This document shows positions 1 to 7,409 of a stretch of DNA of 44,461 bases, in pieces (the stretch's first letter is position 1; the number at the start of each line of letters is the position of its first letter). The stretch spans positions 1-44,461 of the forward strand of contig UBTY01000069.1 in assembly GCA_900468535.1 (NCBI GenBank), in the 5' to 3' direction. This stretch comes from Hyphomicrobiales bacterium. GTDB taxonomy: Bacteria; Pseudomonadota; Alphaproteobacteria; Rhizobiales; Rhizobiaceae. The translations under genes were made by a program, and so were the position numbers. Below the pieces are notes generated by a model, which saw only the letters and a program-made list of their open reading frames with translations, had not been told where the DNA came from and did not search any database.

Positions 1-329
1 GCGCCGATCTTCCAGCGATAGAGCAGGTCGTTGAGGCAGTGGCCGAAGCGCGAGACCATCAGCAGCACCTTCATGCGCTGGTCGCCGTCGTAGATCTCGG
101 CATCCATGCCGAACTTTTCCGCCACAGGCACGAAGCCTTCCTTCAGTGCCGGCAGCGCCACGCCTTCTTCGGAGATGAAGCTGACGCGGGTGAAGAACCT
201 GCCGGTGCTCAGATCGTCGAACTGCGAGGAATCGGTGATGTTGCAGCCCTGGTCGGACAGATAGTTCGAAATCGCCGCAACAATCCCGCGCGTCGATGGG
301 CAGGTAACCGTCAATACATAGTTCGTCAT
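1..329 (-). CDS. purU: Formyltetrahydrofolate deformylase, N-terminal part (runs off the window)
   Basis: The first 109 residues are visible; the rest lies beyond base 1. PurU hydrolyses 10-formyl-THF to THF and formate in the cytoplasm, balancing one-carbon pools and feeding formate to purine synthesis. The visible part is the N-terminal ACT regulatory domain: it opens MTNYVLTVTCPSTRGIVAAI and continues through a QGCNI motif, an SQFDD motif and a FFTRVSF strand, as in PurU proteins, and then enters the catalytic domain (KVLLMVSRFGHCLNDLL). I chose the ATG at 329 because an AGAGGA Shine-Dalgarno lies 9 nt upstream; an in-frame ATG at 338 sits directly on that site and is less likely. Family identity is clear; the catalytic Asp and His lie outside the window. 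Confidence 0.93.
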   Translation of the reverse strand, partial: MTNYVLTVTCPSTRGIVAAISNYLSDQGCNITDSSQFDDLSTGRFFTRVSFISEEGVALPALKEGFVPVAEKFGMDAEIYDGDQRMKVLLMVSRFGHCLNDLLYRWKIG

Positions 330-462
330 GCTTTCCATTCCTCTTCCGGCCAGCGCCGATGACGCCTGCTTAAATCAAAGCAAAGCAGCCTATCAAGCGG
401 GGACGTTCGCGCATCTATAGCAATTCAGCCGAGCACCGGTTGCTCCACCGCGCTGCCCACCA

Positions 463-1728
463 TCAACTTACGGCAGATCGGGAGAAAGTCCGTCCCGCTT
501 GCGTCGCGGAAACGCGAATCCCCGCCGTCGAACCCTCATTGAACTTGAGGAAACCGACAAGAAGCCAGACGAGGCCCGCAGTCTTCATCGAGAAGATGGC
601 CGTCGAGCCGATCATCAGGTTGAGAAACATGAAGAGCGACAAGGCATGGCAGAGGCGTTTCTGGTTCGGCGTCCTGCCCGCAGGATAAAAGGAAACGAAC
701 AGCCAGAAAAGGATGAGGCCGAAAATGGTGGCGCCGTAGGTGATGTAGACATAGCCGCTATCGACAAAGGTCGTTGCCTTGTCGAGTTCCAGCCCGAGGG
801 TGGCTGCGAGATCCATGTCGAGGATGTTTCTGACGGTACCGCTGATACGGCCGACAAAATCATCCTCATGCGCATCCGGCCTGAACGAATGGATGGCAAA
901 GCCGACCACGACGATCATCGGCATCATCAGAAAATCGCAGATCTTCGGGATCCACGGGTAGACGACATAGCCGACGGCGCTGACGACGGTGAATATCAGC
1001 ATGGTTCGCGTGTCGTTGGTTATGAGAATAAGGAAGATCGTCGAAGCGAAGATAAGGCGATCGAACAGGCTGAGGCGATTGGCGAAACTGACGAGATAGA
1101 TGACGATGACGCCGCAGAAATTCGCGAGGGAGACCTGCTCGAGGAAGATCGACGACGAGCGGTGATCGATGAGCCCGAAGGAGAAGCGCCCTTCGAAGCC
1201 AAGCGCGCCGCGAAACAGACCGCTGTCGCTATAGGTCGCCGGCGGCACGCCGCGGGTATTCTGGAAATACTCGGCGGGATGGAAAAGAGCCACATAGGCC
1301 GGCGTCGACAGGATCTCGCAGATCAGCACCAGCAGCACGGAGAGGCAGCAGATCTTGAAGGCGAGCTTCAGGGTTCGCTCATTTACCCAGCGCCCCATGA
1401 CGACGAAGGCAAAGATGATCAGGACGTTGCGAAGATGGTCTATATAGCCGGCTTTGTTGATGACCATCACATAGACGGTCAGCACGATCGTCAGCACGAG
1501 ATAGCCGAGCGGCACGAGATCCGCTTCGAATATCCCCTTTCTCAAGATGAACGCGAAGCTGAATGCGAGAATGAGAATTTCGCTCAGCACCACGACGCTG
1601 GGCGTCATCGGCATAATGTTGTGATTGATGAAGGCCAGGATGGCATTGTAGGTGACGCCGAGAACGCTGACGGCGAGGATGCCGTAGTCTATCGGTTCGC
1701 GTTCGAGGCTTTTTCCCACGACATTCAA
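463..1728 (-). CDS. Wzy-like polysaccharide polymerase (multi-spanning membrane protein)
   Basis: About 420 residues, strongly hydrophobic, with roughly ten predicted membrane segments from the N-terminus to near residue 400. A larger periplasmic-type loop in the middle contains the stretch GFEGRFSFGLIDHRSSS. This profile fits O-antigen/EPS polymerases of the Wzy/VpsF type, which join lipid-linked repeat units at the periplasmic face of the inner membrane. The start is uncertain. A TTG at 1728 overlaps the stop of the upstream hydrolase gene in a TTGA arrangement that suggests translational coupling; a TTG at 1746 and a GTG at 1719 are in frame too. With the GH5 gene and the divergent Wzc-like gene it forms a small polysaccharide assembly module. 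The sugar product cannot be inferred. Confidence 0.78.
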   Translation of the reverse strand: MNVVGKSLEREPIDYGILAVSVLGVTYNAILAFINHNIMPMTPSVVVLSEILILAFSFAFILRKGIFEADLVPLGYLVLTIVLTVYVMVINKAGYIDHLRNVLIIFAFVVMGRWVNERTLKLAFKICCLSVLLVLICEILSTPAYVALFHPAEYFQNTRGVPPATYSDSGLFRGALGFEGRFSFGLIDHRSSSIFLEQVSLANFCGVIVIYLVSFANRLSLFDRLIFASTIFLILITNDTRTMLIFTVVSAVGYVVYPWIPKICDFLMMPMIVVVGFAIHSFRPDAHEDDFVGRISGTVRNILDMDLAATLGLELDKATTFVDSGYVYITYGATIFGLILFWLFVSFYPAGRTPNQKRLCHALSLFMFLNLMIGSTAIFSMKTAGLVWLLVGFLKFNEGSTAGIRVSATQAGRTFSRSAVS

Positions 1729-2783
1729 TCCGTCAATGTGGAGCAAGCGCTAGCAGCAGGCTTCGCAGCCTTCAAGGCCGCTTTCAGTGCCTTCATCTGC
1801 GCCCGGTCCTTGCCGTCATGGGGTTGCACGTTCAACGTTTCGCTTTCAGGCCACCAGTCTCCGGCAACCCAATAGGTCCAGCCAAGCCAGACTACGCCAT
1901 CCGCCTGCATCGCATGCAGAACGCGGGTCAGTTCTGCCACACAGGCCTTGTCCTGAGAGACACCGAATTCGCCGAGGAACAGCTTCTTGCCGTTGTCCTT
2001 CGCCCATTTCGTCATGCCGCCGATCGCGTCGAGGGCCTTCTGTCCGCCGGTGCACTCGGCGTGGGTTCCGGACGAATCGTCATCGAAATACTGATGCACC
2101 TCGTAGGCGTAGTTGTTGCGAGGATCGGTCACGCCGAGCATGACGGTTCCGTTCGCGCCGCCCGGGCCATCGGTCATCCAGGAGTGGGCGCCTGTCCATT
2201 TCGTGCCGGGAACGAGGATCAGGTTGTTGGAGCCAGTTGCCCGGATCGTACGGATTGCCGCATTGGCCGCCTTCAGCCAGACATCCGTGTCGATGTCGTT
2301 CGGCTCGTTCATGAGGCCGAAGACGACATCGTCCTGGTTGGAGAATTCGACCGCAAGCCGGGCCCAGAATTCCGCAAATGCAGCGTTGGTGACGGCGTCG
2401 CTGCCGATCTTCACCTTGTTGTAGGAGGCATAGTTATGCGGATCGAGAACGATCCTCTGATGGTGCTTGCGCAGCAGCTGGACCGTGTCCTTCAGGCGCG
2501 TCAGCTCCGCTTCGTCGAGCGGCTTGCCGAGCTCGGGCTGCAGCCGTTCCCAGAGGAAGGGCAGTCGCACTGTGTTGGTGCCGGCCTTTTCAAAGTATGC
2601 GATCGTCTCTTCCGAAGGATAAGCATATGCCTTGAAGTATTCGCCGCCGGGCTCTCCGAACTCGGCGCCGGACAGATTGACGCCGCGCATGCACGGACCA
2701 GCTTCCGCCGCCATGGATGCCGGCGCGGCAAGGATCAACATGCTCGCGGCCAGAAGACGCCGCCAGGCTGATAGAGATATCAT
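1725..2783 (-). CDS. Secreted glycoside hydrolase family 5 (endoglucanase-like)
   Basis: A 352-residue protein with an N-terminal signal peptide (MISLSAWRRLLAASMLI, cleavage near ASMAAEA at 23-27). The mature part is a single GH5 TIM barrel. The general acid/base is likely E160 in FGLMNEPND and the nucleophile E272 in LFLGEFGVSQ; RLPFLWER (73-80) and the WLGWTYW strand (299-305) are also typical of the family. The start at 2783 places AGGGAG 7 nt upstream; a longer reading frame from 2828 lacks this. The stop overlaps the polymerase start. Secreted endoglucanases encoded beside a polymerase and a Wzc-like protein commonly trim or edit the nascent polysaccharide rather than degrade food, which is my inference here. 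Substrate is unproven. Confidence 0.88.
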   Translation of the reverse strand: MISLSAWRRLLAASMLILAAPASMAAEAGPCMRGVNLSGAEFGEPGGEYFKAYAYPSEETIAYFEKAGTNTVRLPFLWERLQPELGKPLDEAELTRLKDTVQLLRKHHQRIVLDPHNYASYNKVKIGSDAVTNAAFAEFWARLAVEFSNQDDVVFGLMNEPNDIDTDVWLKAANAAIRTIRATGSNNLILVPGTKWTGAHSWMTDGPGGANGTVMLGVTDPRNNYAYEVHQYFDDDSSGTHAECTGGQKALDAIGGMTKWAKDNGKKLFLGEFGVSQDKACVAELTRVLHAMQADGVVWLGWTYWVAGDWWPESETLNVQPHDGKDRAQMKALKAALKAAKPAASACSTLTD

Positions 2784-2917
2784 GGCCATGCTCCCTGCTT
2801 GACGAATTGCCTTCGCGCTTTCTGGCACCCGCGATCTTAACGCTCCGTTAGCTAAGAATTTCTAAAGTCTCTTTAACTCCGCCAGACCCTCCCCAAGAGC
2901 GGACAACGAGCGCGCGT

Positions 2918-4543
2918 ATGACTCAGTTTGACAGGAACAGGGCGAGCCGGCTGCCGCATTGGCGCAGCTATGAAACAGCCCCGCCGCTGCCGGAGCGAGC
3001 CGCGGCACGCAGTCCTGCGTTGCGCCCGTCCGACTTCCTGCCGAAGAAACCAGCACCCGCTTCGATCATTCCCGACAGCCCTGCTGCCGAACCGACGCCA
3101 GAACCGCAGGCCGAGTTCATCGCCCCCGTGGAGGAAACGCCAGCGCAGATTGAAGTGCCGGAACCTACGCCCACGTACGTTCCGGGAGAACCGCTGCTCG
3201 ATCTTCGCAGCGCCGTCGATGCCATCTGGCGCCGGCGCCTGGTCGTGCTTGCCGCCTCGGTCGCAGGCGCGCTGCTTGGCGCGGTCGTGCTGCCGATGAG
3301 CCCGGAGAAATTCACCGCCAACACGAAGCTGTTCTTCGATCCCCGCCCGGCCGGCCTTGGCGATCCGAGCGCGCAATCTTCCGGCCCCTCTCCGGAGATG
3401 GTTTCGGGGATCATCGACAGCCAGATGCAGATACTCCTCTCCGGCAACGTGCTTCGTCGCGTCGCCGACGCGATGAATCTCGATGCGGATCCGGAATTCA
3501 ATGCGGGCCGAGCCGATGGTGCCGCGGTGATCGGCACGCTGGCGAAAGCGCTCGTCATCGACCGCCCCGCCGGCAGCTATGTCGTTTCGCTGACGGCGAC
3601 GACCAAGGGAGCCGAGAAATCGGCCAAGCTTGCCAACCAGGTCGTTGCCTCGTTCCTGCAGGAAGAGACCAACGCCAACAACGGTGCCTACGAAAACACA
3701 TCCGCAACGCTCGATGCCCGCCTGAACGACTTGCGAAAGCAGGTGCAGGATGCCGAGCAGGCTGTCGAGACATACCGCGCCGACAACGACATGGCCGCAA
3801 CCCAGAACGGCCTGATCTCCGATCAACGCCTGGCGTCGCTCAATAACCTTCTGGTGACTGCACAGGACAAGACGATCCAGGCGAAGGCGAAAGCCGATGC
3901 CGCAGCCAACCTCCGCTTCGAGGATGTCGTCAGCGACAACCAGCAGGCAAATGCCGCCTCGACGGCGCTTGCTAGCCTTCGTCAGCAATATTCGACGCAG
4001 GCGGCGATCGTCGGCAGCCTCCAGAGCCAGATGGGCAGCCGCCATCCGAGATTGCAGGCAGCCCGCTCGTCGCTGCAGAGCATCGCGGACGAAATCCGCG
4101 GCGAGCTGCAGCGGCTGGCAAGCAGCGCCCGGGCGGAATACGAACAGGCGAAGAAGGCCGAGGACGCGATCTCCAAGGAGCTTACCGTTCAAAAGGCGCT
4201 GCAGGTCAACACGTCAGACAAGCAGGTGGAGCTGAACGAACTGCAGCGCAAGGCGGCCGCAGCGCGCGACATCTATGAGATCGTGCAGAAACGGTCGAGC
4301 CAGACCAGCGAAGAGCGAAATCTCTCGCAGACCAATCTGCGCGTCATTTCCCCGGCCGAAATTCCGCTGAAGGCCAACGGCCCCGGCAAGAAGATCCTGC
4401 TGATCGCGGGCGTCATCGGCGGACTGCTGGCAGGCTTCCTTGCCGGCGCCGGCTTTGCGATCGTCGCCTCCCTGGTTTCGCACCCGGTCATCCGCAGCTA
4501 TCTGCGTCCGCGCCAGCGCGCGCGAACGGGCGCCGACGCTTGA
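2918..4543 (+). CDS. Wzc/ExoP-like polysaccharide co-polymerase without kinase domain
   Basis: 541 residues. A Pro/Glu-rich cytoplasmic N-terminus (about 1-92) precedes a Wzz-type chain-length domain: first membrane helix about 107-127, a periplasmic region rich in coiled coil (about 230-460) and a second membrane helix about 490-520. A short basic tail of about 20 residues ends the protein. The C-terminal tyrosine-kinase domain found in Wzc and ExoP is absent, so this is the PCP-1-like membrane part only; a separate kinase or none may be used. It would control chain length and bridge to the outer-membrane exporter. It is divergent from the GH5/polymerase pair, with a 134-bp promoter region between. 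The ribosome-binding site is weak. Confidence 0.85.
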   Translation: MTQFDRNRASRLPHWRSYETAPPLPERAAARSPALRPSDFLPKKPAPASIIPDSPAAEPTPEPQAEFIAPVEETPAQIEVPEPTPTYVPGEPLLDLRSAVDAIWRRRLVVLAASVAGALLGAVVLPMSPEKFTANTKLFFDPRPAGLGDPSAQSSGPSPEMVSGIIDSQMQILLSGNVLRRVADAMNLDADPEFNAGRADGAAVIGTLAKALVIDRPAGSYVVSLTATTKGAEKSAKLANQVVASFLQEETNANNGAYENTSATLDARLNDLRKQVQDAEQAVETYRADNDMAATQNGLISDQRLASLNNLLVTAQDKTIQAKAKADAAANLRFEDVVSDNQQANAASTALASLRQQYSTQAAIVGSLQSQMGSRHPRLQAARSSLQSIADEIRGELQRLASSARAEYEQAKKAEDAISKELTVQKALQVNTSDKQVELNELQRKAAAARDIYEIVQKRSSQTSEERNLSQTNLRVISPAEIPLKANGPGKKILLIAGVIGGLLAGFLAGAGFAIVASLVSHPVIRSYLRPRQRARTGADA

Positions 4544-4599
4544 TGCTTCACCTTCGGATGCCTACATCCGATGCGTAGATGTGACAGTCCGAGGCAGAG

Positions 4600-4935
4600 A
4601 TGAGAATTGGTCGAAACACTATCGCTTGCGTGGCGGTTGGCTTGGCCATTCTGTCAGCGACAACAGGCGAAGCCACGGACTGGAAGCGGGCCGGACAACC
4701 ACAGATCCAGCCGCTCTATCCCTACAAGGACCTGCCCGGCGTCAAATCGCAGCCCGACAAAACCGAGGAAGAGCAATTCAGCTGCCGGACAGAGACAAGG
4801 CTCATTCGCCGCCGTTATGATGATATCTTCCGCTCGGGCGGAATGCCGACGCTGGTTTACGTCTGCGATCGCGACGGCTTGTCGACGACGGGGACGCAGG
4901 TTCCTCGCCGGGGGCACTATCAGCCTGTTCGATAG
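4600..4935 (+). CDS. Small exported protein of unknown function
   Basis: 111 residues with a convincing signal peptide (MRIGRNTIACVAVGLAILSA, cleavage about residue 26 after GEA). The mature 85 residues contain two cysteines, in FSCRTET and YVCDRDG, which could form a disulfide bond. There is also a basic patch, LIRRRYDD. GAGG lies a few bases before the ATG. I do not recognise a named family. It lies 56 bp after the Wzc-like gene on the same strand and might be co-transcribed with it; a short hairpin at 4554-4571 between them has no T tract. The signal peptide and reading-frame statistics support a real gene; function is unknown. Confidence 0.65.
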   Translation: MRIGRNTIACVAVGLAILSATTGEATDWKRAGQPQIQPLYPYKDLPGVKSQPDKTEEEQFSCRTETRLIRRRYDDIFRSGGMPTLVYVCDRDGLSTTGTQVPRRGHYQPVR

Positions 4936-5007
4936 GAGCGGGCCGAACTATATTGCCAAAGGCCGTGGTGGTATGCCAACACCGCGCAGGACAATCCTGG
5001 GGGGTCT

Positions 5008-5262
5008 ATGTTCTTCACACGTTTTGGGAAGTTGATTGCTCACCTGATGCTTTGGGCGTGCGCGTTTCGCCTCGCGACTTGCCTTTTCATTATGTTCAGC
5101 ACAATCGATGTGGAGAGCAAAGATGCTGCTGCCCGCCGTTACATAGGCACCGGCGGATTGGCGTCGGTGGGTGAAGCTGCCGACAAGGCTGCATTGGGAA
5201 TCATCATTGCGGTGTCTCTTGGGATCTTTTGCGAGATCAGCGCGAGAAGGCAGCAGGCCTAG
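5008..5262 (+). CDS. Small inner-membrane protein of unknown function
   Basis: 84 residues with two predicted membrane helices, about residues 9-32 (LIAHLMLWACAFRLATCLFI) and 62-76 (AALGIIIAVSLGIFCEI), joined by a soluble loop with an Arg-Arg-Tyr-Ile segment. The start is preceded by a GGGGGG run that can serve as Shine-Dalgarno. The pattern (phenylalanine-rich start, central loop, second helix ending CEIS) resembles small uncharacterised membrane proteins of rhizobia, but I cannot name a family. Its end overlaps by 4 bp the end of the integrase remnant on the other strand. A modest-confidence gene. Confidence 0.55.
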   Translation: MFFTRFGKLIAHLMLWACAFRLATCLFIMFSTIDVESKDAAARRYIGTGGLASVGEAADKAALGIIIAVSLGIFCEISARRQQA

Positions 5263-5411
5263 TTGGGCGCGACAATCGCCCTATACCAGCGTTCAGGGTG
5301 ATCCCGAAATTCAACCTGATCCAAGATACTGAAGACCGCCGTTGGCATCCGCCAAAGATACCGCCAAGTCCCAACTTTCGCGGGCCGGTCGTATTTCAAG
5401 ACGAGTCCCAT
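5259..5411 (-). pseudogene. N-terminal remnant of a phage-type (tyrosine) integrase
   Basis: A 50-codon frame beginning MGLVLKYDRPAKVGTWRYLW and containing RMPTAVFSILDQVEF. This resembles the N-terminal domain that opens many rhizobial phage/island integrases (GxWxYRRRVP followed by a K/EF motif). It has a good GGGGGA ribosome-binding site 5 nt before the ATG at 5411, and a longer in-frame ATG at 5453. It stops after 50 residues; no catalytic domain follows, and the next gene downstream is unrelated. It lies 88 bp from the 3' end of tRNA-Leu and points away from it, the usual place and orientation for an integrase whose attachment site is the tRNA. I read it as the scar of a lost element. Confidence 0.55.
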
Positions 5412-5498
5412 CGCGGTCCCCCGGTGAACCGGAGATCGTGTTGACAGGATCATCTAAGTCTTGAAATAATTGAGAAATCTACATTTCTCAAAATGGAA

Positions 5499-5585
5499 TG
5501 GTGCCCAGAAGAGGACTCGAACCTCCACACCCTTTCGGGTACCAGCACCTGAAGCTGGCGCGTCTACCAATTCCGCCATCTGGGC
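5499..5585 (-). tRNA. tRNA-Leu (anticodon CAG)
   Basis: The minus strand folds as an 87-nt class II tRNA. The acceptor arms GCCCAGA/TCTGGGC pair, the D arm contains GGTAGACGC, and the anticodon stem CCAGC/GCTGG encloses loop TTCAGGT giving anticodon CAG. A long variable arm (ACCCGAAAGGGT) and GGTTCGAGTCC T arm follow. The 3' CCA is encoded (TGG at 5499-5501 on the plus strand). It reads leucine codon CTG, the main leucine codon in this high-GC genome. The adjacent integrase remnant suggests its 3' end has served as an attachment site. Confidence 0.96.
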
Positions 5586-5757
5586 GACGGAGAGCCATGT
5601 ACGGGGGTGGCCTCTCGGTGTCAACAGGCTTTTTGAAGTTTTCGCGACAGCTCGCAAAAAATCGACCGGAGAGCGAAGAATGGTCGTGGCGGATCCCCGG
5701 GAATATGGCCGTTTTCGACACCGTCCTATATGATGATAAAAAAAGAGGAGCGATGCG

Positions 5758-6198
5758 ATGACTGCCTTGCATGTGTCCTGGCTGATGATTGTCCTGACGG
5801 TGATATCCGCCGGACAGCTTTCCGCGATGCCGCGCGAGCGATTCGCGCCTGCCATGCCCGACGCGCGAATCATGAAGGTGGATTCGACAATGTGCGATCC
5901 GCGCGGCTGCTTCACCTTCGGGCAGCGCCAGTCCTTCCGGCCGGCCTACATCCAGCCGAACTACCGGCCGCCAACGGCCGCGGGGCAACAGCCCTACTAT
6001 TACCGGCCGGGCGCGCAAGGACGAGCACCGCTCTACTACGCGCCGCCTCCGGCGGCGAAGGTTCTCCCTCCGCCGAAGGAGACCCAGAGCTTCCATGTGG
6101 AATGGTGCCGGAATCAATACCGCAGCTACAACCCGAGAACCGATCGCTTCGTGACCTACGAAGGCATCTACAAGACGTGCAATTCGCCGTACGATTGA
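5758..6198 (+). CDS. BA14K-like exported protein
   Basis: 146 residues. An N-terminal signal sequence or anchor (about 1-23, SWLMIVLTVISAGQLSA) is followed by a Pro/Tyr/Gln-rich middle (about 60-105, with PNYRPP and YYAPPPAAK). The C-terminal module HVEWCRNQYRSYNPRTDRF (about 112-130) ends in a Cys-Asn-Ser-Pro-Tyr motif. That WCxxRYRSYxPxTxxY...CxSPY pattern is the BA14K domain, first described from a Brucella immunoreactive protein and widespread in Rhizobiales as periplasmic or membrane-anchored proteins of unclear role. The two conserved cysteines probably form a disulfide. GAGGAG lies upstream of the ATG; an earlier ATG at 5753 runs into a stop at once. Binding partner unknown. Confidence 0.85.
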   Translation: MTALHVSWLMIVLTVISAGQLSAMPRERFAPAMPDARIMKVDSTMCDPRGCFTFGQRQSFRPAYIQPNYRPPTAAGQQPYYYRPGAQGRAPLYYAPPPAAKVLPPPKETQSFHVEWCRNQYRSYNPRTDRFVTYEGIYKTCNSPYD

Positions 6199-6201
6199 CG
6201 C

Positions 6202-6498
6202 TCAACTTTCCAGCGACGCGCGATCGACATGGCCGAGATCACGATCGGGCTCGATGATATCGCGCACCCGCTGCTTCAACTCCTTCGGGCCGGGGAAGCC
6301 GCCGTCCCGCTTGCGCTCCCAGATGAGATCGCCGTCGACGCGGATTTCGAAATTGCCGCCGGTGCCGGGGATCAGCGCCACTTCGCCGAGGCTGTCCGAA
6401 AAGGTCTGCAGCAGTTCCTGCGCCATCCAGCCGGCGCGCAGCAGCCAGTTGCACTGGGTGCAATAGAGAATTGTCACGCGGGGCTTCGTTTCGCTCAT
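6202..6498 (-). CDS. SelT/SelW/SelH-family (Rdx) thioredoxin-like protein
   Basis: 98 residues. The N-terminal beta strand VTILYC leads into CTQC (C13-x-x-C16), the redox motif that replaces CxxU in bacterial homologues of selenoprotein W. Further family marks are LRAGWMAQELLQTF, a GTGGxFEI strand (GTGGNFEIRVDG) and the closing GFPGPKELKQRVRD, the Rdx C-terminal signature. Proteins of this family are small cytoplasmic thioredoxin-fold proteins of poorly defined redox role. The start was set at the ATG at 6498, 31 codons inside the longest frame, because it matches the family's N-terminus and has GAGGG upstream. It converges on the BA14K gene (3 bp apart) and is divergent from the amidotransferase gene. 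Confidence 0.88.
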   Translation of the reverse strand: MSETKPRVTILYCTQCNWLLRAGWMAQELLQTFSDSLGEVALIPGTGGNFEIRVDGDLIWERKRDGGFPGPKELKQRVRDIIEPDRDLGHVDRASLES

Positions 6499-6611
6499 GG
6501 CTACCCTCGGTTCTCCTGTTCCGGTTGCGAACTGCGATAATCCCGCGCGCGGCATATTGCAATCGACCGACGCATGGTGTTCGTGTCGCAATCAACGAAC
6601 AGGAGAGCCGG

Positions 6612-7343
6612 ATGCGCGTCGCCGTCATCGAGAACATGAAGAGCACCCCGCTTGGTCCCCTCGGCATCGCCCTTGCCGAAGCAAATGCAAAGGTGGAGCG
6701 TTTCCGTCCCTGGATCGACGGGCAACTGCCTTCCGGCACCGGCAGCCACGATGCACTTATCGTGCTCGGTGGCGAGCAGAATGCGCTCGATGACGACAAC
6801 CACCCCTATCTACCGGCGCTGGCCCTGCTGATGCGCGATTTTGCCGAGGCCGACAAAGCCGTGCTCGGCATCTGCCTTGGCGCGCAGATTCTGGCGCGCG
6901 CCTATGAAGCGGAAAACCGCCTCGATGCCGGCCTCGAATTCGGGTGGCAGGATGTGAGCAAATCGGAAAGCGGCAAGAGCGATCCCTTTCTTGCCGGGCT
7001 CGGCGACCGCTTCACCACCTTCCAGTGGCACAGCGATACCTTCACCCTGCCGGCAGCAGCCACTCATCTTGCAGCGAGTGGGATAACCCAGAACCAAGCG
7101 TTTCGAATTGGGCGCGCGGCCTATGGGACGCAGTTCCACTTCGAAGCGAGCTCAGATATCGTCGACGGCTGGAAATCCGAGTTCCGGGCGACGATCGAAC
7201 GCATGGATGCAAGCTGGCTCGGCCGATACGACGCACTTGTGAAAGCCCATGCGACCGACGCCGACGCCACCGGTGCCGCAATTGCGCGCAACTGGGTGGG
7301 GATGATCGTAGCGGATACGGAAAGGCTGGCGGCGGTTGGATAG
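6612..7343 (+). CDS. Class I glutamine amidotransferase domain protein
   Basis: 243 residues forming one class I (triad) GATase domain, as in GMP synthase (GuaA) N-termini. The catalytic cysteine is C88 in the elbow GICLGAQ, with H176 and E178 in YGTQFHFEA completing the triad; an oxyanion-type GG occurs in LIVLGGEQNAL (50-60). Stand-alone proteins of this type either hydrolyse glutamine for a partner or act on gamma-glutamyl compounds. No synthetase partner is encoded next to it, so the substrate is unknown. The start at 6612 has AGGAGAG 5 nt upstream; the reading frame open upstream to 6471 looks non-coding and overlaps the SelW-like gene on the other strand. Confidence 0.88.
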   Translation: MRVAVIENMKSTPLGPLGIALAEANAKVERFRPWIDGQLPSGTGSHDALIVLGGEQNALDDDNHPYLPALALLMRDFAEADKAVLGICLGAQILARAYEAENRLDAGLEFGWQDVSKSESGKSDPFLAGLGDRFTTFQWHSDTFTLPAAATHLAASGITQNQAFRIGRAAYGTQFHFEASSDIVDGWKSEFRATIERMDASWLGRYDALVKAHATDADATGAAIARNWVGMIVADTERLAAVG

Positions 7344-7366
7344 CACCGCCAGACTTTCGCGACGAA

Positions 7367-7393
7367 CCTTCGCGAGAGGGGTGACCGCGAAGG
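7367..7393. terminator. Possible hairpin between convergent genes
   Basis: CCTTCGCG (7367-7374) and CGCGAAGG (7386-7393) form a perfect 8-bp stem with an 11-nt loop in the 66-bp gap between two convergent genes. There is no T tract on either side, so an intrinsic terminator is only possible, not shown. Confidence 0.35.
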
Positions 7394-7409
7394 TGTCGGC
7401 TGACGGCGA

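Noticed and set aside
499..1875. Open frame of 458 codons on the plus strand
   Set aside because: It is antisense to the polymerase gene and is highly charged without any domain. The minus strand encodes a coherent membrane protein, so this is a GC-driven shadow.
4554..4571. TCGGATG-CCTA-CATCCGA hairpin as terminator of the Wzc-like gene
   Set aside because: No T tract follows and a same-strand gene starts 29 bp later, so termination is not supported.
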